From Protaetiibacter mangrovi (GTDB lineage Bacteria > Actinomycetota > Actinomycetes > Actinomycetales > Microbacteriaceae): a stretch of 64,000 bases of DNA. Shown one piece after another: positions 8,473 through 16,466 of the stretch. The notes below the pieces were generated by a model. That model did no database searches. It had not been told where the DNA came from and saw only the letters and a program-made list of their open reading frames with translations. The DNA lies in NCBI RefSeq assembly GCF_024752305.1, contig NZ_JANTHX010000007.1, forward strand, positions 588,306-652,305, written 5' to 3'. A program made the translations under genes and the position numbers. Within the stretch, counting starts at the first letter, position 1. Each line of letters begins with the position of its first letter.

Positions 8473-9558
8473 GTGAACGGCACCGCTGCCCGCATCGAGT
8501 CCACTGCGCTGGTCGTGGCGATCGTCGGCTTCGCCGCGGGCGCCCTGACCGGTCTGCTCGTCTTCCACGGCGGCACGCCCCCGCTCTCCGGGCCGGGGTC
8601 GGTCGGAACCCTGACCACCTTCACCTCGGGCGCGGTCGGCCTGTGCGTCTTCGTGGCGGGCTACGTGCTCTCCTCCGGGCGCCCGGGCCGCGAGTGGCGC
8701 CGCACCATTCCCCTGTGGCGCCGGATCGTCGACATCGGCGCGCTCGCCCTCGCCCACGCGGCGGTGGCGATGCTCGCCTGGATCACGGTCGCCTTCGTGC
8801 TCGCGCACGCCTTCATCGACGCCGCCATCTACAGCCTCGCCGCCTACGGGCTGGTGGGCGGCGGCGCGGCGGCGACCGCCTACCTGGTGTTCCTCTCGGC
8901 GAGCGACATGACCACCAGCCGGCTGGCGACCGTGCTCGTCGTGTTCCTGGTGCTCGGCGTGCTCTCGGCGACGCTCAGCGAGAGCGACCCGCACTGGTGG
9001 CAGACCAACATCAGCGACCTGGGCGTCGACAAGGACTTCTCGGGCGCCATGTTCGACTTCACGATGATCGTCGCGGGCGTGCTCATCACGACGCTGTCGA
9101 GCTACCTGACGAGCGACCTCGAGGCGAGCCCCCTCACCCGCCGTCCCGACGGCACGCCCGACCCGGCGGCCCGGCGCCACGCCGCCGAGATCACCGTCGG
9201 GTTGATCGTGCTGGGACTCTGCATGGCGGGGGTCGGCGTATTCACGGTAGACCTGCACACCGCGATCCACATCGGTGTCTCGATCGGCATGGTGATCGCG
9301 TTCGGATACCTCGTCATCCGGATGCCGCGCCTCGAACCCCGGCTGCCCCGCCCGTTCTTCCTGGTGGGCTTCGCGTTCCTCGCGGTCGTGGTCGCCGCGT
9401 TCGTCGCCTACGCGGTCGGCTACTTCTATCTGACGGTCGTCGAGATCATGGCGTTCGCGCTCGTGTTCGTGTGGCTGTTCCTGCTGATCCGCAACGTCGC
9501 GGCCGCCGCATCCGACCTCGCCGTGGCCGATGCCGCGGCGGCTACGCCTCGCGCGTGA
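8473..9558 (+). CDS. DUF998-family membrane protein
   Basis: 361 residues with about nine hydrophobic segments, including IESTALVVAIVGFAAGAL at the N-terminus. The loop PHWWQTNISDLGVDKDFSGAMFD is typical of DUF998 proteins, whose function is not known. The start is uncertain: GTG 8473 has TATGAC 12 nt upstream (leaderless pattern), and GTG 8458 is in frame. The 3' end overlaps the convergent transglutaminase gene by 17 bp. Confidence 0.7.
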   Translation: MNGTAARIESTALVVAIVGFAAGALTGLLVFHGGTPPLSGPGSVGTLTTFTSGAVGLCVFVAGYVLSSGRPGREWRRTIPLWRRIVDIGALALAHAAVAMLAWITVAFVLAHAFIDAAIYSLAAYGLVGGGAAATAYLVFLSASDMTTSRLATVLVVFLVLGVLSATLSESDPHWWQTNISDLGVDKDFSGAMFDFTMIVAGVLITTLSSYLTSDLEASPLTRRPDGTPDPAARRHAAEITVGLIVLGLCMAGVGVFTVDLHTAIHIGVSIGMVIAFGYLVIRMPRLEPRLPRPFFLVGFAFLAVVVAAFVAYAVGYFYLTVVEIMAFALVFVWLFLLIRNVAAAASDLAVADAAAATPRA

Positions 9559-10387
9559 TCTCGACGGTCACGAAGAGCTTCGAGCTCGACGGGCCGGCGT
9601 AGACGCCGCGCAGCGGGGCGACGTCGTTGTAGTCGCGACCGCGGCCGACGATCACGTGGCGGTCGTCGATGTCGATGAGGTTGGTCGGGTCGAAGCCGTG
9701 CCACTGCCCGCAGTACCACTCGACCCAGGCGTGGGACTCCCCCGCGACGGTGACGCCGATCTCGGCGTCCGGTCGCGGATGCAGGTAACCGGAGACGTAG
9801 CGCGCGGCGATGCCGACCGAGCGCAGGGCGCCGAGGGCGAGGTGGGTGATGTCCTGGCAGACGCCCTTGCGGTGCTCCCACGCCTCCCCGGCGGTCGTGT
9901 GCACGCCCGTGACGCCCGGCATGTACTCGATCCGCTCGCCGATCGCCGTGCACACCGCGCGCGCGGCGGCGCACGGGTCGTCGTATCCGGCCACGATCGA
10001 CTGCGCCAGCTCCACCACCTCGGCGGGCGGCCGGGTGCGCGGGGTCTGCCCGAGCTGCTCGACGTACTCGGTCGCGCGCGCCGTCTCGACCGCGAGCTGC
10101 TGCCAGTCGAGCCCGCGCTCGTCGTGGTCGCGCGAGCGCACCTCGACGAGGCTCGTGGCGGTGAGCGAGAGCTCGTCGTGCGGGTTCAGGATCTCGAAGC
10201 TCGAGACGCGGGTGCCCCAGTAGTCGACGTAGCTGTGGGTGCCCGAGATGGGCGAGATCTCGAGGTTCGAGTAGAGCACGAGCTGGCCGTCGCCCGTGAC
10301 GGGCAGCATGCGCGCCTCGTTGTAGGAGGCGGTGGCGGAGCCCTGGTACTGGAAGCCGGTGACGTGTCGGATGCGCAGGCGGTTCAC
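9542..10387 (-). CDS. Transglutaminase-like cysteine peptidase family protein
   Basis: 281 residues. An N-terminal bacterial transglutaminase-like beta domain (RIRHVTGFQYQGSATASYNEARMLP) precedes the catalytic core with Cys177 in RKGVCQDITHLA, His219 in GESHAWVEW and Asp233 in GFDPTN. The full triad is therefore present. It is last in the three-gene operon with alpha-E and circularly permuted ATP-grasp proteins; the GTG start overlaps the alpha-E stop by 4 bp (GTGA). The same three families travel together in many bacteria and are thought to make or break an isopeptide or peptide bond on an unknown product. Cytoplasmic, as no signal is visible. Confidence 0.85.
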   Translation of the reverse strand: MNRLRIRHVTGFQYQGSATASYNEARMLPVTGDGQLVLYSNLEISPISGTHSYVDYWGTRVSSFEILNPHDELSLTATSLVEVRSRDHDERGLDWQQLAVETARATEYVEQLGQTPRTRPPAEVVELAQSIVAGYDDPCAAARAVCTAIGERIEYMPGVTGVHTTAGEAWEHRKGVCQDITHLALGALRSVGIAARYVSGYLHPRPDAEIGVTVAGESHAWVEWYCGQWHGFDPTNLIDIDDRHVIVGRGRDYNDVAPLRGVYAGPSSSKLFVTVEITREA

Positions 10388-11313
10388 GTGCTCTCCCCCG
10401 CCCAGCTGGGTGCCGCGTTCGTCGGGAAGTACCGCTGACGGATCGCCTCGGATGCGGCGCTCGTCGCGGCCTGCACGCTGTCCATGTGGCGCGGCAGGTC
10501 GTCGAGGATGTCGGCGATGGGGCGGTACTCGAGCTCGGACCTGATCTGGCCGAGGAGGCGGAGGGCCTGGTCGGAGACCCCGACCCGGTCGCTGCGGGGT
10601 TCGATGTCGCGCAGGCTCTGCTCGGCGCGGGTCACCGAGAACAGGATGCTGCGCGGGAACAGCCGGTCGAGCAGCAGGAACTCGGCGGCGTTGCGCGCGC
10701 TCGGCACGCCGCGGTACGTGCGCAGGTAGGCCTCGTAGGCGCCGACCGAGCGCAGGATGGTGGTCCAGCTCGGGCCGGACGCCTCGGTGAGCGAGCGGGT
10801 GGCGAGCAGCCGGGCGGTCATGTCGGCGCGTTCGATCGAGCGGCCGAGGGTGAAGAAGCGGTAGGCCTCGTCGCGGCTCGTCGACGACTCGATGATGCCG
10901 ACCGCGAGGGCGGCGCGCTCGCGCACCCACGCGAAGAACTCGTGCACCTTGTCGCTCGCGACCTTGCGCGGCATCCGGGCCCGGGTGGTGTTGAGCACCT
11001 CCCAGAGCTCGGTCGACACGACCTCGCGCGCCCGGCGCGCGTTCTCGCGGGCGGCGGCGAGCGAGTACGCGATGGAGGCGGGCTGGTTGCGGTCGACGGC
11101 GAGGATCGCGAGCACGTCGGCGCGCTCCACCTCGGAGTCGCCCTCGACCTCGACGCCCATGACCGAGAGCAGCGAGCGGCAGGCGAGGTTCTCCTCGATC
11201 CACGGATCCTCCAGCAGCAGCTGCAGGTGCACGTCGAGGATGCGCGCGGTGCCGTCGCTGCGCTCGATGTAGCGGCCGATCCAGAAGAGCGACTCGGCGA
11301 TGCGGCTCAGCAT
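10384..11313 (-). CDS. Alpha-E domain protein (DUF403)
   Basis: 309 residues, all-helical. The diagnostic N-terminus MLSRIAESLFWIGRYIERSDGTARILDVHLQ and the later FTLGRSIERADMTARLL identify the alpha-E family. Its biochemical role is unknown, but it always accompanies circularly permuted ATP-grasp and transglutaminase-like genes. The ATG (11311-11313) overlaps the 3' end of the ATP-grasp gene by 7 bp. A 35-bp palindromic repeat (11322-11356) ends 9 bp before this start codon, and no good ribosome site is seen, so translation probably depends on coupling. Confidence 0.85.
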   Translation of the reverse strand: MLSRIAESLFWIGRYIERSDGTARILDVHLQLLLEDPWIEENLACRSLLSVMGVEVEGDSEVERADVLAILAVDRNQPASIAYSLAAARENARRAREVVSTELWEVLNTTRARMPRKVASDKVHEFFAWVRERAALAVGIIESSTSRDEAYRFFTLGRSIERADMTARLLATRSLTEASGPSWTTILRSVGAYEAYLRTYRGVPSARNAAEFLLLDRLFPRSILFSVTRAEQSLRDIEPRSDRVGVSDQALRLLGQIRSELEYRPIADILDDLPRHMDSVQAATSAASEAIRQRYFPTNAAPSWAGEST

Positions 11314-12968
11314 TCTGACTCGGTTTCGACACGCGCCCTTCGGGCGCTACTCAACCGACTGCGTTGCTGCTGCTGCTGTTGCTGCTGGTCGCGGCGCGGC
11401 GCGTCCTGCGGGTTGTGGTCCTGGATGTGCGACTCGGTGATGATCGGGATCGAACTGGTCACGGCCGCCTGCTCCGCCACGAGCGCCTGGATGTCGTGGC
11501 CCGGCGAGCTGAGCGGGTCGGTGCCGACCACCCAGGTGTCCTTCGACCCGCCGCCCTGCGAGCTGTTGACGACGAGCTGCCCCTCGGGGAGCGCGACGCG
11601 GGTGAGCCCGCCGGGCAGCACCCAGATGTCCGAGCCGTCGTTCACGGCGAACGGCCGCAGGTCGGCGTGCCGGGGTCGCAGGCCGTCGTCGACGAGCGTC
11701 GGGATCGTCGAGAGCTGCACCACGGGCTGCGCGATCCATCCGCGCGGATCCCGCTGCAGGCGGGTGCGCAGCTCGTCGAGCTGATCTTTGGAGGCATCCG
11801 GGCCCACCACGAGCCCCTTGCCGCCCGAGCCGTCGACGGGCTTCACGACGAGCTCGTCGAGCCGGTCGAGCACCTCCTCGAGCGCGCCCGGCTCTTCGAG
11901 GCGCCAGGTCTGCACGTTCGGCAGGATCGGCTCCTCCGAGAGGTAGTAGCGGATCAGGTCGGGCAGGTAGGTGTAGACGAGCTTGTCGTCGGCGACGCCG
12001 TTGCCGATCGCGTTGGCGATGGTCACGTTGCCGAGGCGGGCGGCCATCATGAGTCCCGGCGAGCCGAGCATCGAGTCTGCGCGGAACTGCAGCGGGTCGA
12101 GGAACTCGTCGTCGACGCGGCGGTAGATGACGTCGACGCGGGTCGGCCCGGCGGTGGTGCGCATGAAGACGCGCCCGCCCGAGCAGTAGAGGTCGCGGCC
12201 TTCGACGAGTTCGACGCCCATGAGCCGGGCGAGCAGGGTGTGCTCGAAGTAGGCGGAGTTGTAGACGCCGGGCGTCAGCACGACGACGGTCGGGTCGTCG
12301 ACGCCCTCGGGGGCGGATGCGCGCAGGGCGCCCAGCAGCCGCTGCGGGTAGTCGCCGACCGGCCGCACCCGCATCGAGACGAACAGCTCGGGAAGTGTCT
12401 GCGCCATCACGCGGCGGTTGGAGATCACGTAGCTGACCCCCGACGGCACCCGCACGTTGTCTTCGAGCACCCGCCAGGTGCCGGCCTCGTCGCGGATCAG
12501 GTCGATGCCCGACACCTGGATGCGCACCCCGTTGGCGGGCTCGATCCCGTGCGCCTCGCGGTGGAAGTGGTTCGACGAGCTGATGAGCCCGGCCGGGATG
12601 ACCCCGTCGAGCACGGCGCGCTGGGTGCCGTAGACGTCGGAGAGGAAGGCCTCGAGCGCCTTCACGCGCTGCTTCACGCCCGCCTCGACGGTGACCCACT
12701 CCGACTGCTCGATCACGCGCGGCACGGCGTCGAGCGGGAACGGCCGCTCCTCGCCCGCGAAGTCGAAGGTGACGCCCTGCGCGAGGTACGAACTGGCCAG
12801 CGACTCGGTGCGCCCGCGCAGTTCCTCCTGCGTCATGCGGGCGAGGGCGGCATGGATCTCGCGGTACGGCACGCGGGCGGCATCGCCGGATGCGAACATC
12901 TCATCCCACGGCGGGGTGCCCTTCCGGCGCGTGGCGACGGCGCCGTAGCCCTCGAACAGGTCACCCAT
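11307..12968 (-). CDS. Circularly permuted type 2 ATP-grasp protein with poly-Q and repeat-derived tail
   Basis: 553 residues. It has the family hallmarks GIDLIRDEAGTWRVLEDNVRVPSGVSYVI (here split as GIDLIRDEAG and TWRVLEDNVRVPSG) near 180-205, the ATP loop VVKPVDGSGGKGLVVG near 375, and PFAVNDG...WVLPGGLTRVALPEG. The family is predicted to form an amide or peptide bond using ATP. The start ATG 12968 has TAGGCT 6 nt upstream, which indicates a leaderless transcript. The extreme C-terminus is unusual: a D-Q8 tract (CAG/CAA repeat near 11363-11388) runs into RSRLSSARRARVETESEC, 12 residues of which are encoded by the 35-bp palindromic element. The tail is probably not part of the fold. Confidence 0.85.
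   Translation of the reverse strand: MGDLFEGYGAVATRRKGTPPWDEMFASGDAARVPYREIHAALARMTQEELRGRTESLASSYLAQGVTFDFAGEERPFPLDAVPRVIEQSEWVTVEAGVKQRVKALEAFLSDVYGTQRAVLDGVIPAGLISSSNHFHREAHGIEPANGVRIQVSGIDLIRDEAGTWRVLEDNVRVPSGVSYVISNRRVMAQTLPELFVSMRVRPVGDYPQRLLGALRASAPEGVDDPTVVVLTPGVYNSAYFEHTLLARLMGVELVEGRDLYCSGGRVFMRTTAGPTRVDVIYRRVDDEFLDPLQFRADSMLGSPGLMMAARLGNVTIANAIGNGVADDKLVYTYLPDLIRYYLSEEPILPNVQTWRLEEPGALEEVLDRLDELVVKPVDGSGGKGLVVGPDASKDQLDELRTRLQRDPRGWIAQPVVQLSTIPTLVDDGLRPRHADLRPFAVNDGSDIWVLPGGLTRVALPEGQLVVNSSQGGGSKDTWVVGTDPLSSPGHDIQALVAEQAAVTSSIPIITESHIQDHNPQDAPRRDQQQQQQQQRSRLSSARRARVETESEC
11322..11356. repeat. 35-bp palindromic element, copy 1 (inside ATP-grasp 3' end)
   Basis: Structure: arm GGTTTCGACAC, stem GCGCCC, loop TTC, stem GGGCGC, arm TACTCAACC. 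It matches the second copy at 60114-60148 in opposite orientation: both arms agree apart from one base, while both stem halves differ and still pair perfectly. Here the element is translated on the minus strand as the last residues of the ATP-grasp protein, and it ends 9 bp upstream of the alpha-E start codon. Confidence 0.8.
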
Positions 12969-13034
12969 GGCACGAGCCTAGGCCCGCGATGTTGCGCCGG
13001 TGTTTCAACGCGGCTCCGACCGCCGGACAGGGAA

Positions 13035-13140
13035 ACGGCCCGCCGGAGGGGGATCGGGCGGGCCGTCTCACGGAGCACAAGAGGAGGCTCCGGGGGATCT
13101 CCCGCGGCGGCGACCACCACAGCGCCGCCGCGGGAATACG
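13035..13140 (-). ncRNA. Candidate structured small RNA (possibly 6C-like), minus strand
   Basis: The 282-bp gap between the ATP-grasp gene and the heme-binding gene holds three hairpins. Read on the minus strand they are a perfect 12-bp stem (13124-13135 with 13100-13111), a GGAGC/GCTCC stem with loop CTCCTCTTGT, and a perfect 10-bp stem (13057-13066 with 13035-13044) whose loop is CGATCCCCCTCC, followed by TTTCCC. The last looks like a terminator on this strand, and the C-rich loops recall actinobacterial 6C RNA. TACCAT upstream (near 13141-13146) could be a -10. A 25-codon ORF starting MVVFPRRRCGG overlaps it but has no ribosome site. The evidence is structural only. Confidence 0.3.
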
Positions 13141-13211
13141 ACCATGGTAAGGAGGCATGCTGGGCGGTCGCCGTGCACAGGCTGGGAAATCGGAAAGCGG
13201 CACCGCCGCTC

Positions 13212-13230
13212 TCGGGTTAGGCTCACCTTA
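13212..13230 (+). promoter_or_regulatory. DtxR/IdeR iron box upstream of the heme-binding gene
   Basis: The 19-mer matches 16 of 19 positions of the DtxR/IdeR consensus TWAGGTTAGSCTAACCTWA, with best agreement in GGGTTAGGCT and ACCTTA. It lies just upstream of the TAGGAT hexamer (13239-13244), covering the -35 region, so iron-loaded repressor should block the promoter. Confidence 0.75.
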
Positions 13231-13250
13231 CTTCTGCGTAGGATGTGCGG

Positions 13251-14351
13251 GTGACCCGAGCACTCCGCGCCTGCCTCGCGGCTGTCGCGACTCTCGCGCT
13301 GCTTGTGGGCTGCGCGGCACCCGGCGCGTCTGATCCGGTCACGCCGTCGACGGGGATCGCCGATGACCGACCGCTCGCCGAGCTCGATCTCTATCCCGAT
13401 CCGCGAACGGTGGAAGGGCCCAGCACCGCGGTCGTCGCGGACGCGGAGATCACCCCGATCGCCGACGACCCGGTGCAGACCTTGCCCGCCACTGTCGTCT
13501 CCCACGACCCCGGCGGTGATCGCGAGGTGCGGGTGACCGACACCTCGCGCGTGCTCGCGCTCGACCTGGCCGGCTCGCTCGCGGCGACGGTCTGGGGACT
13601 CGGCCTCGGTGACTCGCTGGTCGGCCGCGACATGTCGACGACCTTCCCGGGAACCGAGGACCTTCCCGTGGTCACATCCGGCGCCCACGCCGTGAACGCC
13701 GAGAGCGTGCTGGCCCTGCGCCCGACGCTCGTGCTGACCGACGGCACGATCGGCCCGCGCGACGTGCTCGAGCAGCTGCGCGCCTCGGGCGTGACCGTCG
13801 TGTTCCTTGCCAACGAGCCGAGCTTCGACGGCGCGGCACAGCTCGCCCGCGACGTCGCCGCGGCGCTCGGCGTCGGCGAGCTCGGCGAACGGCTCGCCGA
13901 CCGGATCACCGCAGAGGTCGACGACACGATCGCGCAGATCGCGCAGATCGCCCCGGCCTCCGACGACGCGAAGCTGCGTGTCATGTTCCTCTACCTGCGC
14001 GGCGGATCCGGCATCTACTACCTGTTCGGCGAGGAGTCCGGCGCGAGCCGCCTCATCACCGCCCTCGGCGCGCGCGATCTCGCGAGCGAACTCGGATGGT
14101 CGGGCGAGGTGCCGATGACCGACGAGGCGATGATCGCGGCCGACCCCGACCTCATCCTCGTGATGACCGACGGACTCGCCTCGGCCGGCGGCGTCGACGG
14201 CCTGCTCGCCGCGAAGCCCGCGATCGGCCTGACGACGGCCGGCGAGCATCGCCGTTTCGTCGACATGGCCGACGGGGTGGTGCTGAGCTTCGGGCCGCGC
14301 TCGGCCGCAGTGCTCGACGCGCTGGCGCGCTCTCTCTACGCGGCGCCCTGA
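13251..14351 (+). CDS. hmuT: Heme ABC transporter substrate-binding lipoprotein (HmuT-like)
   Basis: 366 residues. An N-terminal signal ends in the lipobox LLVG-C (Cys21), so the protein is anchored outside the membrane. The periplasmic-binding-protein type 2 fold is visible: VLALDLAGSLAATVWGLGLGDSLVGRDMS, then TSGAHAVNAESVLALRPTLVLTD split by short turns, and DPDLILVMTDG near the C-terminus, as in heme-binding HmuT proteins. GTG 13251 was chosen because TAGGAT lies 6 nt upstream (leaderless) behind a DtxR box; GTG 13245 is in frame but abuts the hexamer. No permease or ATPase follows, so it is an orphan component needing a transporter encoded elsewhere. A siderophore-binding role is possible. 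Confidence 0.75.
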   Translation: MTRALRACLAAVATLALLVGCAAPGASDPVTPSTGIADDRPLAELDLYPDPRTVEGPSTAVVADAEITPIADDPVQTLPATVVSHDPGGDREVRVTDTSRVLALDLAGSLAATVWGLGLGDSLVGRDMSTTFPGTEDLPVVTSGAHAVNAESVLALRPTLVLTDGTIGPRDVLEQLRASGVTVVFLANEPSFDGAAQLARDVAAALGVGELGERLADRITAEVDDTIAQIAQIAPASDDAKLRVMFLYLRGGSGIYYLFGEESGASRLITALGARDLASELGWSGEVPMTDEAMIAADPDLILVMTDGLASAGGVDGLLAAKPAIGLTTAGEHRRFVDMADGVVLSFGPRSAAVLDALARSLYAAP

Positions 14352-14419
14352 GGCGCGCACGCGGCGCGCTCCTGGTCCACAGACAGGTCGGGCCCTAGGC
14401 TCGGAGCAGGGGGTGGCAG

Positions 14420-15481
14420 ATGACTGAGGAGGCACGCCGGGTTCTCGTCGTCGACGACGATCCGGATGTCGCGCTGTTCGTGAAGACGGTGCTGGAGCGC
14501 CGTGCCGGATGCGTGGTGCAGACCGCGACCGATGGGCCGTCGGCTCTCGCCGCGGTCGGATCGTTCCGTCCCGACGTGCTCGTGACCGACATCCAGATGC
14601 CCGGCATCTCGGGGCTCGACCTGCTGACGGCGGTGCGCATCGACACCCCCTGGATGCCGGTCGTGATCATGACGGCGCACGTCTCGGTCGACTACGCCGT
14701 GTCGGCTCTGCGCGCGCAGGCCGACGAGTTCCTCACCAAGCCCATCGACTCGACCCGCCTCGTCGAGGTCGTGACGCGCCTGGCCGACGAGGGCCGCGCG
14801 CGCCGCGAGGCGGTCGCCCAGAAGCAGTACGTGCTCGCCGTCGGCGCGCATCCCGACGACGTCGAGATCGGCGTCGGCGGCGTCCTGGCGGCGCACCGGG
14901 CCGCCGGCGACGAGATCACGATCCTCACCCTCTCCCGGGGTGCCCGCGGCGGCGACGCCGACAACCGCCAGCACGAGTCGCTCGCGGCCGCCGAGCTGCT
15001 CGGAGCCCGGCTGTTCCTCCAAGACCTCACCGACACCGAGATCTCGGGTGGCGGCGGCACCGTGAGGCTCATCGAGGAGGTCGTGCGCGAGGTGGTGCCG
15101 ACGATCGTCTACACCCACACCAACCACGACCGCCACCAGGACCACCGGGCCGTGCACGAGGCGACGATCGTCGCCACCCGCAGCATCGACACGGTCGCCT
15201 GCTATCAGAGCCCCTCGGCCACGGTCGACTTCCGCCCCACCCGATTCGTGTCGATCGACGGCTTCGTCGACCGCAAGCTCGAGCTGCTCGCCTGCTTCCG
15301 CTCGCAGGCCGAGAACCGCGCCTACCTCGCCCCCGACTTCGTGCGCGCGACCGCGCGCTACTGGTCGCGTTTCAGCAGCAGCGAGAACGTCGAGCCCCTC
15401 GAGATCGTGCGCGAGACCTCCGACCTCTCGACCCCTGTGCGCGATCGGGTCGACGTCCGCCGCGACCGGGAGGTGCGATGA
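14420..15481 (+). CDS. Response-regulator receiver fused to PIG-L-type deacetylase
   Basis: 353 residues, two domains. Residues 6-122 form a CheY-like receiver with acidic pocket D12-D14, phosphoacceptor Asp57 (VLVTDIQMPG), Thr85 and Lys107 (TKPID). Residues 136-340 form a LmbE/PIG-L metal-dependent deacetylase with AHPDD at 143-147 and the second metal motif HQDH at 239-242. PIG-L enzymes remove N-acetyl groups from GlcNAc-containing substrates using zinc. There is no DNA-binding domain, so phosphorylation probably controls enzyme activity directly. It is the first gene of the operon that ends with a histidine kinase. The ATG at 14420 has a GGAGCAGGGGG ribosome site and TAGGCT at 14396-14401. 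The stop overlaps the next start (ATGA). Confidence 0.9.
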   Translation: MTEEARRVLVVDDDPDVALFVKTVLERRAGCVVQTATDGPSALAAVGSFRPDVLVTDIQMPGISGLDLLTAVRIDTPWMPVVIMTAHVSVDYAVSALRAQADEFLTKPIDSTRLVEVVTRLADEGRARREAVAQKQYVLAVGAHPDDVEIGVGGVLAAHRAAGDEITILTLSRGARGGDADNRQHESLAAAELLGARLFLQDLTDTEISGGGGTVRLIEEVVREVVPTIVYTHTNHDRHQDHRAVHEATIVATRSIDTVACYQSPSATVDFRPTRFVSIDGFVDRKLELLACFRSQAENRAYLAPDFVRATARYWSRFSSSENVEPLEIVRETSDLSTPVRDRVDVRRDREVR

Positions 15482-16464
15482 CCCGCGTGCTCGTCACCGG
15501 CGCGGGCGGAGCAGCCGGGGTCGCCGTGATCCGCTCGCTGCTGGCGCGCGACGACGTGACGGTGTTCGCGGCGGATATGGACGGGTGGGCCGCCGGCCTC
15601 TACCTGGTGCCGGCTGCGCAGCGCCGCCTCGTCGAACCCGGGCGCTCGGACGCGTTCGTGCCGGGGCTGGCCGCCCTTGTCGCCGACGACGCCCTCGACG
15701 TGGTGATCTCGACCGTCGACGTCGAGCTCGAGGCCCTCGCCACCCGCCGAACCGAACTGACCCCTGCGGTGCTGGCGGCCCCGAGCGCCGACACCCTCGC
15801 CGTCGCGCTCGACAAGCTCGCGCTCGCGGAGCGCTGCACGCCCACCGTCAACGTCCCGCGCACGGTGCTCGCGGGGCCCGACGCGCTCGCCGTCGACTGG
15901 GAGTTCCCGGTGTTCGCCAAACCCCGGCGCGGAGCCGGCAGCCGCGGTGTCCGGGTGGTGCCCGACCGGGCGGCGCTCGAGCGGCTGCCCGTCGACGAGG
16001 ACCTCCTCGTGCAGGACCTCCTGCCCGGCGAGGAGTACTCCGTCGACGTCCTCGCGGATGCGGACGGCCGCGTGGTGGCCGCCGTGCCGCGCATCCGTGC
16101 CCGGGTGGACTCGGGCGTCGCGATCGCGGGGCGCACCGTCCACGACCCGGAACTGGAGGAGACGGCGGCCGCGGTGGCGCGGGCGATCGGCCTCGTCGGC
16201 GTCGCGAACGTGCAGCTGCGCCGCGACCGCGAGGGACGCGCCGCCCTGCTCGAGGTGAACCCCCGGTTCCCCGGCGCCCTCCCCTTGACGATCGCCGCCG
16301 GGGTCGACATCCCGTCGCTCGTCGTCGACCTGTTCACGGGGGCGCGCCTGCCGGAGCACGTCGGCTTCCGGGAGCTCGCCTCGGTGCGCTTCCTGGAAGA
16401 CGTCGTGCTCGACCCGCGCGAGGTGCTCGAGTCGGCGCACGCAGCCCACCAGGACGAGGACTGA
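15478..16464 (+). CDS. ATP-grasp carboxylate-amine ligase-like protein
   Basis: 328 residues. An N-terminal Rossmann-like preATP-grasp domain (RVLVTGAGGAAGVAVIRSLL) leads into an ATP-grasp fold: FPVFAKPRRGAGSRGV near 141-157 (ATP-binding lysine and glycine loop), DLLVQDLLPGEEYSVDV, and the metal-binding end LLEVNPRFPGALPL near 259-272. The layout resembles carbamoyl-phosphate-synthase-like and PylC-like ligases that join a carboxylate to an amine. It starts 4 bp inside the preceding gene and is followed 2 nt later by the PHP gene. In this operon it could attach an amino acid or similar group to a sugar or lipid; this is inference. Confidence 0.8.
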   Translation: MTRVLVTGAGGAAGVAVIRSLLARDDVTVFAADMDGWAAGLYLVPAAQRRLVEPGRSDAFVPGLAALVADDALDVVISTVDVELEALATRRTELTPAVLAAPSADTLAVALDKLALAERCTPTVNVPRTVLAGPDALAVDWEFPVFAKPRRGAGSRGVRVVPDRAALERLPVDEDLLVQDLLPGEEYSVDVLADADGRVVAAVPRIRARVDSGVAIAGRTVHDPELEETAAAVARAIGLVGVANVQLRRDREGRAALLEVNPRFPGALPLTIAAGVDIPSLVVDLFTGARLPEHVGFRELASVRFLEDVVLDPREVLESAHAAHQDED

Positions 16465-16466
16465 CC

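Noticed and set aside
11363-11388. CAG/CTG triplet tract as a CRISPR or tandem-repeat array
   Set aside because: It is a short in-frame glutamine tract of eight codons at a gene end, without spacers. It is described with the ATP-grasp gene instead.
13141-13230. A plus-strand small gene starting ATGCTGGGCGG after TAAGGAGG
   Set aside because: The ribosome site is one base from the ATG, the frame runs into the heme-binding gene in another phase, and the translation has no recognisable feature.
13068-14435. Minus-strand 455-codon frame across the heme-binding gene, ending MVVFPRRRCGG
   Set aside because: Antisense to the heme-binding lipoprotein, which has a signal, lipobox and iron box. The short end of the frame is kept only as part of the RNA candidate.
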